Below, piece by piece: positions 26,985-33,255 of a DNA stretch of 64,000 bases. How positions within the stretch are numbered: position 1 is the stretch's first letter; the number at the start of each line of letters is the position of its first letter. Under the pieces are notes generated by a model. The model saw only the letters and a list, made by a program, of their open reading frames with translations, had not been told where the DNA came from and did no database searches. The position numbers and the translations under genes were made by a program. The stretch comes from Faecalicatena sp. Marseille-Q4148 (GTDB taxonomy: Bacteria > Bacillota > Clostridia > Lachnospirales > Lachnospiraceae): assembly GCA_018228665.1 (NCBI GenBank), contig CP073692.1, positions 868,001 through 932,000 on the forward strand, written 5' to 3'.

Positions 26985-27248
26985 ATGAGCGATTTAACTG
27001 CAACAAACTGTGGATGTGGATGCGAAGGAACAACAACAAACAACAGCTGCAACATTATCTGGACATTACTTCTTCTTTCCTGCTTATGCGGCAACGGCGG
27101 CGGATGCGGCGGTTGGGGAAATGGCTGCGGTAACGGATGTGGTAACGGTTTTGGAAATGACAGCTGCACATGGATTATTTTACTTCTCTTATTCTGTGGC
27201 AACGGATTCGGATGCGGCAATAACTGCGGCAATGGATGCGGATGCTAA
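26985..27248 (+). CDS. Gly/Cys-rich small protein with two hydrophobic segments
   Basis: Not recognised as a named family. The 87-residue protein has an N-terminal NCGCGCEG, a hydrophobic block IIWTLLLLSCLCG, a Gly-Asn-Cys low-complexity tract with repeating CGNG units, a second hydrophobic block WIILLLLFCGNGFGCG and the ending CGNNCGNGCGC. About 14 cysteines and over 20 glycines. The ribosome site is excellent (ATGGAGGTTCTTTT). The pattern recalls cysteine-rich coat or surface proteins, or small secreted peptides, but no role can be assigned. Own terminator at 27277-27305. Confidence 0.7.
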   Translation: MSDLTATNCGCGCEGTTTNNSCNIIWTLLLLSCLCGNGGGCGGWGNGCGNGCGNGFGNDSCTWIILLLLFCGNGFGCGNNCGNGCGC

Positions 27249-27276
27249 CAACCATTTCCAAAGAATCATCTCTAAC

Positions 27277-27305
27277 GGGGGCTGCTTCAGCAGCTCCCTT
27301 CTTTT
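27277..27305 (+). terminator. Terminator after the Gly/Cys-rich gene
   Basis: GGGGGCTGCTTCAGCAGCTCCC hairpin (one G-T pair) followed by TTCTTTT on the plus strand, 29 bp after the stop. It abuts the stop codon of the convergent small gene at 27304-27432. Confidence 0.75.
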
Positions 27306-27432
27306 ATGGCTTTCTGTATTTTTCTGGCTCGTTCTTTTTCTTCTCCTCTTTTTCTTTCAATTTTTTTGTTAGCATACAGTCCTCATCGATTTCATAGACT
27401 GCATTTCCGTCAATGATTAATTTGCGCTTCAT
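27304..27432 (-). CDS. Small hypothetical protein, 42 residues
   Basis: A short frame with good signals: ATG at 27430-27432, ribosome site AAGAGGAG 7 bp upstream, and an AT-rich TATAAT-containing region about 30 bp upstream. It begins MKRKLIIDGNAVYEIDEDC, an ordered-looking opening, and ends in a highly charged Lys/Glu tail (KEKEEKKKNEPEKYRKP). It is read convergently with the Gly/Cys-rich gene. No known family recognised. The clean start signals are the main reason to list it. Confidence 0.55.
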   Translation of the reverse strand: MKRKLIIDGNAVYEIDEDCMLTKKLKEKEEKKKNEPEKYRKP

Positions 27433-27527
27433 ACGATAACTCCTCTTCTTTTTTATTATAATATGAGGATTTCATATTTTCGCTTTCTTATACATATATA
27501 TGGATATTGTAAGACAGAGGAGGTACT

Positions 27528-28073
27528 ATGGAACAGAAAAAAACAATCCCAATGACACCTTTTGACAGTTTAATTTCCAGTGAACATCTTCAGATGATGA
27601 AATTGATGCTTCCATATATGCCGCCAGGAACACAGAAGTTTTTTGCTTTCTACATCAAATTTTTAGAGCTCCGGCATACGATGCAGTTTTTTCAAAATTT
27701 TCACACAGATTACATTGATCTTGGACTATCCAAAAGTCCGCCTTCCCCTTTTGATCTGTTTCGTGATATTCAGCCTTATATGAATCCAAAAGATTCCGAA
27801 TCACTGTCGCAGCTTCTTCATTTAATGGAAATGCTAAAAACAATGCAGGCAATGTCAGACACTCAAACTCCGGACAGCTCTCCGCTCTCCATGATGATGG
27901 GAATGCTTTCCCCGGAACAGCAATCTGCCTTTGCCGCTTACAGCGATCTTTTTTCTAATCTGGAAGCGCAGGAAGAAACGAATGCCTCCCCGTCCGAACC
28001 ACCTACTTCACCTTCGAAAGGAGATCAAAGAAATGAATCAGAATGCATGGATGAAACACCCGGCACTTGCTAA
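27528..28073 (+). CDS. Hypothetical protein (181 residues), first of an overlapping pair
   Basis: Not recognised. Excellent ribosome site (AGAGGAGGTACT). The first 60 residues are ordered (FDSLISSEHLQMMKLMLPYM), the middle has Met-rich helices (LLHLMEMLKTMQAMSD, MMMGMLSPEQQSAF), and the C-terminus is Ser/Pro/Glu-rich and disordered. No signal peptide or membrane segment. Its last 41 bp overlap the next gene, which suggests translational coupling. Confidence 0.7.
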   Translation: MEQKKTIPMTPFDSLISSEHLQMMKLMLPYMPPGTQKFFAFYIKFLELRHTMQFFQNFHTDYIDLGLSKSPPSPFDLFRDIQPYMNPKDSESLSQLLHLMEMLKTMQAMSDTQTPDSSPLSMMMGMLSPEQQSAFAAYSDLFSNLEAQEETNASPSEPPTSPSKGDQRNESECMDETPGTC

Positions 28074-28317
28074 TATGGATCCGCTCAAACTTGAACTCAT
28101 TCGCACAGCAGCCGCACAGACATCCGGAAAAAGCGGAAAAGATCTTGCTCCAATCCTTCTTGCCCTGATTACCAGTGCACAGAAAAAAGGAATCCGTTTT
28201 TCTCAGGAAGAGATTTCTCTTATTTTAGATTTACTAAAAGAAGGGAAAACAAAAAAGGAACAGCAACAGATTGACCAGACAGTTCAGACTGCGAAACAGC
28301 TTCTGAACCGTCATTAA
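28033..28317 (+). CDS. Hypothetical protein (94 residues), second of an overlapping pair
   Basis: Starts inside the 3' end of the previous gene at ATG 28033, preceded by AAAGGAGATCAAAGAA. Helical throughout: LKLELIRTAAAQTSGKSGKD, then LAPILLALITSAQKKGIRFS and EISLILDLLKEGKTKKEQQQ. Cytoplasmic, no family recognised. The overlap with 27528-28073 and shared terminator (28349-28391) indicate a two-gene unit whose products may interact. Confidence 0.75.
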   Translation: MNQNAWMKHPALANMDPLKLELIRTAAAQTSGKSGKDLAPILLALITSAQKKGIRFSQEEISLILDLLKEGKTKKEQQQIDQTVQTAKQLLNRH

Positions 28318-28348
28318 AACTTTTCAACAGGCTTCTGCAAAAATAATT

Positions 28349-28391
28349 ACAGGACAGGAATTTCACATCTGTTTTTGAATTCCTGTCCTGT
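28349..28391. terminator. Bidirectional terminator between convergent genes
   Basis: A perfect 14-bp stem (ACAGGACAGGAATT with AATTCCTGTCCTGT) and 15-nt loop, between the stop at 28317 (+) and the stop of the patatin gene at 28434 (-). Confidence 0.75.
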
Positions 28392-28433
28392 ATGATTTAC
28401 CGATTCTCCTACAACAATCTCGATACTCTCTTT

Positions 28434-29309
28434 TTATTCTGCTTTCGTATGTCCCAGGAATTCCAGCAGCGCCCCATAACGCTCCTTCATCTGCTCATAT
28501 CCCTGTTCATAAAATGCCTGCAGTTTTTCCATATCTTTCTCAAGTCTCCCAACCGTCGGACCTTCCGGACGAATGACAAAGATCTTTCCTTCCGCCTCAA
28601 GACGGTCAAGTCTTTCTGCCATTCGGTTATATTCCCGATAGCGATTCAAAATTGTCTCCACAAGCTTTGGATATTTTTTCTGATATGCTCTCCGATAAAT
28701 TCTTGCCTGCGCTACACTGACCGGTTTCTTTCGATAACCGGCTGGTCTTGTCAGAACAACAATCATCTTCTTATTTCCATACTCAATTGCACGCTTCAAC
28801 GGTACAGAGGAAGCCAGCCCTCCATCTAAATACGGCTGGTCATCAATCCGTACAATCGGCGCTAACAGAGGAATACTGCTGGAAGCCCGGCAGATTTTCA
28901 TAAGCCGTTCTTTATCTCCGTGATTTTCCGTCAGAAATTCTGCTTTTCCTGTCTCACAATTTGTCACAACAAGTTCGCACTGTATCTCTGATTGAAAAAA
29001 TGTATCAAAGTCAAACGGAAAATCTTCTAATGGAAACCGGTGAAAAATCTTCTCCATATCAAGAAGCGTATGCTCTTTTACAACTGTTTTAATACCTGCA
29101 TAATATCTGTATTTTCTTTCGGTCTGCATCATACACTCTTTTGTTCGTCCAGCCTGCCCTGAAACAAAGTCAAGGGCGTTGCATGCCCCTGCTGAAACTC
29201 CGATTACATGGGACGGCACAAAATTCTGTTCTGTCAAATAATCCAGCACTCCTGCTGTGAATACTCCTCGCTTTGCTCCGCCTTCTAATACCAGTGTTGC
29301 TTTTTCCAT
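28434..29309 (-). CDS. Patatin-like phospholipase
   Basis: Predicted Ser-Asp dyad lipid acyl hydrolase. 291 residues. LVLEGGAKRGVFTAGVLDYL near 6-25 gives the oxyanion glycine-rich loop, GVSAGACNA near 37 the GxSxG nucleophile and YLDGGLASSVPL near 160 the catalytic Asp (DGG). The C-terminal part is helical and charged. The ATG at 29309 has GGGAGGAG 6 bp upstream. Substrate and location are unknown; no signal peptide. Its promoter lies in the 139-bp repeat. Confidence 0.9.
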   Translation of the reverse strand: MEKATLVLEGGAKRGVFTAGVLDYLTEQNFVPSHVIGVSAGACNALDFVSGQAGRTKECMMQTERKYRYYAGIKTVVKEHTLLDMEKIFHRFPLEDFPFDFDTFFQSEIQCELVVTNCETGKAEFLTENHGDKERLMKICRASSSIPLLAPIVRIDDQPYLDGGLASSVPLKRAIEYGNKKMIVVLTRPAGYRKKPVSVAQARIYRRAYQKKYPKLVETILNRYREYNRMAERLDRLEAEGKIFVIRPEGPTVGRLEKDMEKLQAFYEQGYEQMKERYGALLEFLGHTKAE

Positions 29310-29340
29310 GAAAACTCCTCCCATGTTCTTTTTATTCTCT

Positions 29341-29479
29341 TATTATATACCCTTTTTTCCATCCTTCAACCAAAAAAACATAAAATTTTTAAAACCCTTC
29401 TGCAAAAACCCCCTCTCTCCTTGCAAAACGCCTTGCCAGTATGTTAGAATACACCCGTATGTGTATGAATTGATTTAGA
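29341..29479. repeat. 139-bp direct repeat, left copy
   Basis: Identical over 139 bp to 31405-31543 (offset 2064). It contains the patatin gene promoter (minus strand, TTGAAG 29364-29369, 16 bp, TATAAT 29342-29347) and an orphan copy of the ABC-F promoter pointing into the IS. Bases differ directly outside both copies, so these are the exact limits. Confidence 0.93.
29342..29369 (-). promoter_or_regulatory. Predicted promoter of the patatin gene
   Basis: Minus-strand TTGAAG (29364-29369), 16-bp spacer, TATAAT (29342-29347), about 33 bp before the start codon. It lies inside the left 139-bp repeat. Confidence 0.6.
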
Positions 29480-29539
29480 CCCGTCTTTGGGAGTTAGCAC
29501 TATAATATTTGGGAGTTTATTCCGTTTTGGAACAGCCAC

Positions 29540-29565
29540 AGTCAGCATAAATGCTGGCTTTTTTT
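29540..29565 (+). terminator. Insulating terminator at IS left end
   Basis: AGTCAGCAT and ATGCTGGCT arms followed by seven T on the plus strand. It would stop transcription arriving from the duplicated ABC-F promoter copy in the left repeat before it reaches the transposase gene. Confidence 0.65.
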
Positions 29566-29646
29566 GTTTTTTAAAAACTTGACAAAAAACTTTTTTGATA
29601 ATTGAATATATAGTGCTATAGTGTTATAATATAAGAGGGTGATTTT

Positions 29647-31359
29647 ATGGCGTATTTTTTAAAGAAAACAAAAAACAAAAAAGGGATTTATCTTCAAATC
29701 TATGAAAGCTATTACGATCCGGAGCGTAAAGGTGGCGCACATCGTTCTTATAAACCGATTGGCTATGTCCACGAACTTCAGGCAAACGGCATTGAAGATC
29801 CGATTGCTGTTTTCGGTGAAGAGGTACAAAAACTCAATCAGGAATATAAAAAGAAAAAACAGACTGAAAAAGAACGGAAGATATCAGAAGAATCTCCGGA
29901 AAAACTCCTTGGCTACTTCCCTTTAAAGAATCTCAACGATTCTCTGGGATGTAAAAAATATATTGATCTTATGCAGACAGCAACACATTTCCGATTCAAT
30001 ATTTTTGATATGATGTCAGATCTTATTTATGCAAGAGTGGTGCATCCCTGTTCAAAGCTGAAAACGTATTGGGAGGTGATTCCCAAACTGTTTGGAACAC
30101 ATGCTTTCTCCCTCGACCAGATTTATTCCGGCCTTGAATACATTGGTTCTGAATACGAAAAGGTGATTGAGATTTTCAACCATCAAGTAGCTTTGAAATA
30201 TCCATTTGATACTTCTCACTCCTATTTCGACTGCACGAACTTCTATTTCGAGATTGATAAAGAGGATCATTTCAGATTAAAAGGTCCTTCAAAAGAAAAT
30301 AAAAAGGAACCGATTGTTGGTATGGGACTTCTTCTTGATGCAAACCAGATCCCAATCGGCATGAAGATGTATCCGGGAAATGAAAGCGAAAAACCTGTAA
30401 TACGGGAAATCATAGATGAATTAAAGCAGCGAAGCCACATATCCGGCAGGACGATCCAAGTGGCAGATAAAGGACTGAACTGCTTCAACAACATCCTTCA
30501 TGCCCTGAAAGCAGGAGACGGATATATTTTCTCAAAATCTGTAAAAACGCTTCCCGAAACAGAAAAAACATGGGTACTTCTTGAAAATGATTATGTAGAT
30601 GTTAAAACTAAAAAAGGCGAAGTCCTTTACCGTATCAAAGAGTGTGTGGATGATTTTTCTTATTCCTATACGGATAACGCCGGACACCGGAAAACGCTGA
30701 AGCTTACAGAAAAGCGTATTGTGACATTTAACCCGAAGCTTGCCGAAAAACAAAAATATGAAATTAACCGACAGGTAGAAAAAGCAAAAAATCTCAGGGC
30801 ATGTGAAGCAAAGAAATCGGAATACGGAGACAGTTCCAAGTATGTTACCTTTATTTCTACTGATAAGAAAGGGACAAAAACGGCTGGAAAAGTCAAGGTC
30901 GAGATAAATGAAAAGGCAATAGAAAACGCAAAGAAACTGGCAGGATATAACATGATTATAACTTCTGAAATCCATATGAGCGCTTCTGAAATCTACGCTT
31001 CATACCACAACCTCTGGCGGATCGAGGAATCCTTCCGTATCATGAAATCTCAGCTTGATGCCAGACCAGCTTATATGCAGAAACAAGAAACCATCACAGG
31101 GCACTTCCTCATCTGTTATCTTGCCGTGTTATTAACAAGGCTTTTACAGATACATGTATTAAAAGACGAATATGGAACGGAAGAGATTTTTGATTTTATA
31201 CATGATTTTAGAGTTGCCAAAATCTCTGACCGAAAATATATAAACCTAGCCAGAAGTTCCTCTTTCATTAAGGAGTTATCTTCCAAGACAGGATTGCCTC
31301 TTACCTCTTATTTCCTTGGAAACGAAGACATAAATAAAATGCTAAGCCATAGGTTTTAA
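29647..31359 (+). CDS. IS1634-family transposase (copy B)
   Basis: DDE transposase, 570 residues, uninterrupted. Acidic motifs: YFDCTNFYFEID near 195, VADKGLNCFNN near 278 and LWRIEESFRIMKSQL near 458. Start ATG has AGAGGGTGATTTT upstream, and an AT-rich promoter region lies after the insulating terminator. Homologous to the transposase at 4512-6239 but clearly divergent along its length, so the two elements are separate family members. Confidence 0.93.
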   Translation: MAYFLKKTKNKKGIYLQIYESYYDPERKGGAHRSYKPIGYVHELQANGIEDPIAVFGEEVQKLNQEYKKKKQTEKERKISEESPEKLLGYFPLKNLNDSLGCKKYIDLMQTATHFRFNIFDMMSDLIYARVVHPCSKLKTYWEVIPKLFGTHAFSLDQIYSGLEYIGSEYEKVIEIFNHQVALKYPFDTSHSYFDCTNFYFEIDKEDHFRLKGPSKENKKEPIVGMGLLLDANQIPIGMKMYPGNESEKPVIREIIDELKQRSHISGRTIQVADKGLNCFNNILHALKAGDGYIFSKSVKTLPETEKTWVLLENDYVDVKTKKGEVLYRIKECVDDFSYSYTDNAGHRKTLKLTEKRIVTFNPKLAEKQKYEINRQVEKAKNLRACEAKKSEYGDSSKYVTFISTDKKGTKTAGKVKVEINEKAIENAKKLAGYNMIITSEIHMSASEIYASYHNLWRIEESFRIMKSQLDARPAYMQKQETITGHFLICYLAVLLTRLLQIHVLKDEYGTEEIFDFIHDFRVAKISDRKYINLARSSSFIKELSSKTGLPLTSYFLGNEDINKMLSHRF

Positions 31360-31375
31360 TCCGTGGCTTAGCACT
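31339..31375 (+). terminator. Hairpin overlapping the transposase stop
   Basis: GCTAAGCCAT pairs with GTGGCTTAGC (one G-T pair). The stop codon (31357-31359) lies in the loop region. CTACTTTTTTAA follows about 6 bp later, fitting an intrinsic terminator for the transposase mRNA. Confidence 0.6.
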
Positions 31376-31404
31376 ACTTTTTTAACTTAACTCCGAAAGA
31401 CAGG

Positions 31405-31543
31405 TATTATATACCCTTTTTTCCATCCTTCAACCAAAAAAACATAAAATTTTTAAAACCCTTCTGCAAAAACCCCCTCTCTCCTTGCAAAACGCCTTGC
31501 CAGTATGTTAGAATACACCCGTATGTGTATGAATTGATTTAGA
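31405..31543. repeat. 139-bp direct repeat, right copy
   Basis: Perfect copy of 29341-29479. It supplies the working ABC-F promoter and an orphan patatin promoter that faces the IS 3' end. Confidence 0.93.
31485..31514 (+). promoter_or_regulatory. Predicted promoter of the ABC-F gene
   Basis: TTGCAA (31485-31490), 18-bp spacer, TAGAAT (31509-31514) with an extended TG (TGTTAGAAT), about 60 bp before the start codon. An identical copy lies in the left repeat. Confidence 0.6.
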
Positions 31544-31574
31544 TAATCTGAGTTATGAAAGGAGATATATCAAT

Positions 31575-33206
31575 ATGATTAGTGCAAATAATATCACTTT
31601 ACGAGTTGGTAAAAAAGCGCTTTTTGAAGATGTAAATATTAAATTTACCGAAGGAAACTGCTATGGATTGATTGGTGCCAATGGCGCCGGTAAGTCTACA
31701 TTTCTGAAGATTCTCTCAGGACAATTAGAACCGACAAGCGGAACTGTTACAATCAGTCCGGGAGAAAGACTTTCTTTCCTTCAGCAGGACCATTTTAAAT
31801 ACGATGAATTTATGGTGTTGGATACCGTTATTATGGGGAATGCACGTCTTTATGAAATTATGAAAGAAAAAGAAGTGCTATATGCCAAAGAAGACTTTAC
31901 AGAAGAAGACGGTATCAAAGCCAGCGAATTAGAAGGCGAATTTGCCTCCATGAATGGTTGGGAAGCCGAAGCTGACGCCGCTTCTTTGCTCAACGGACTT
32001 GGCATCGAAACAGAGCTTCATTACAAGTATCTGAAAGACCTGACAGGACCTGAGAAGGTAAAAGTACTCCTTGCCCAGGCTCTTTTCGGCAACCCGGATA
32101 TCCTGCTTTTGGACGAGCCGACAAACCATCTTGACTTAGATGCTATTGCATGGCTGGAGGAATTCCTGATTAACTTTGACAACACCGTCATCGTTGTGTC
32201 TCATGACCGCTATTTCCTTAATAAAGTTTGTACGCAAACTGCAGACATTGACTACGGTAAAATCCAGCTGTTTGCCGGAAACTACGACTTCTGGTATGAA
32301 TCCAGTCAGCTTCTTATCCGCCAGATGAAGGAAGCAAATAAAAAGAAAGAAGAAAAGATTAAAGAACTACAGGACTTCATTTCCCGTTTCTCTGCCAATG
32401 CTTCAAAATCCAAACAGGCAACTTCAAGAAAACGTGCATTGGAGAAAATCCAGTTAGATGAAATCCGTCCGTCCAGCCGTAAGTATCCTTATATTGATTT
32501 CAAGCCAAACCGTGAAATTGGTAATGAAGTTCTGACCGTAGAAGGTCTGTCCAAGACAATTGATGGCGAAAAGGTTCTGGACAATCTCTCTTTCACAATC
32601 GGTCGTGAAGACAAAGTAGCATTTGTAGGAAGTAACGAGCTTGCGAAAACAACACTGTTCCGTATTCTTACAGGAGAAATCGAACCAGATGAAGGAACTT
32701 ACAAATGGGGTGTCACAACTTCCCAGGCATACTTCCCGAAAGACAGTACAAAAGAATTTGACAACGATTATACGATTGCTGACTGGCTTATGCAATATTC
32801 TGATGAAAAAGATGTGACATACGTTCGTGGCTTCCTGGGAAGAATGCTTTTTGCCGGGGAAGACGGCGTGAAAAAAGTAAAAGTCCTTTCCGGTGGTGAA
32901 AAAGTTCGCTGTCTCTTATCAAAAATGATGATCTCCGGTGCAAATATTCTAATTCTGGATGAGCCGACAAACCATCTGGATATGGAATCTATTACCGCGC
33001 TGAACAACGGATTGATCAAATTCCCGGGCGTCATTCTTTTTGCTTCTCATGACCACCAGGTTGTCCAGACAACTGCCAACCGTATCATGGAAATTATGCC
33101 AGGCGGTAAGCTCATCGATAAGATGACGACTTATGATGAATATCTTGAAAGCGATGAAATGGCAAGAAAGCGCCAGACCTATTCTCTGACCGAAGAAGAC
33201 AATTAA
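31575..33206 (+). CDS. ABC-F family ATPase
   Basis: Soluble twin-ATPase of the ABC-F class, which acts on the ribosome (translation factors or antibiotic protection). 543 residues, no membrane segments. First domain: GLIGANGAGKSTFL (Walker A) near 31-44 and DILLLDEPTNHLDLDA (Walker B) near 173-188. A charged linker follows (about 245-300). Second domain: LSGGEKVRCLLSKMM near 440 and ILILDEPTNHLDME near 461. Odd points: the first signature is LTGPEKVKVL instead of LSGGQ, and the second P-loop reads GSNELAKTTLF, lacking GxGK. I recall similar motifs in Firmicute relatives, so this looks like a subfamily trait. Strong ribosome site (GAAAGGAGATATATCAAT). Confidence 0.9.
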   Translation: MISANNITLRVGKKALFEDVNIKFTEGNCYGLIGANGAGKSTFLKILSGQLEPTSGTVTISPGERLSFLQQDHFKYDEFMVLDTVIMGNARLYEIMKEKEVLYAKEDFTEEDGIKASELEGEFASMNGWEAEADAASLLNGLGIETELHYKYLKDLTGPEKVKVLLAQALFGNPDILLLDEPTNHLDLDAIAWLEEFLINFDNTVIVVSHDRYFLNKVCTQTADIDYGKIQLFAGNYDFWYESSQLLIRQMKEANKKKEEKIKELQDFISRFSANASKSKQATSRKRALEKIQLDEIRPSSRKYPYIDFKPNREIGNEVLTVEGLSKTIDGEKVLDNLSFTIGREDKVAFVGSNELAKTTLFRILTGEIEPDEGTYKWGVTTSQAYFPKDSTKEFDNDYTIADWLMQYSDEKDVTYVRGFLGRMLFAGEDGVKKVKVLSGGEKVRCLLSKMMISGANILILDEPTNHLDMESITALNNGLIKFPGVILFASHDHQVVQTTANRIMEIMPGGKLIDKMTTYDEYLESDEMARKRQTYSLTEEDN

Positions 33207-33255
33207 TTCTATTTCTGCTGTTACAGGCAGCTAATACATCAACAATTTCAAAAAA

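Larger units (their letters stand above)
29480..31404 (+). mobile_element. IS1634-like insertion sequence, copy B (1925 bp)
   Basis: Lies between 139-bp direct repeats. Its ends are inverted repeats: CCCGTCTTTGGGAGTTA on the left and, reading inward from the right, CCTGTCTTTCGGAGTTA (two mismatches in 17). One transposase gene, a terminator inside each end. A different element from copy A: ends, length and protein differ. Confidence 0.92.

Noticed and set aside
27061..27245. Tandem DNA repeat or CRISPR-like array in the GGC/TGC-rich region
   Set aside because: The periodicity comes from Gly-Cys-Asn codons of a coding sequence; units are irregular and there are no spacers.
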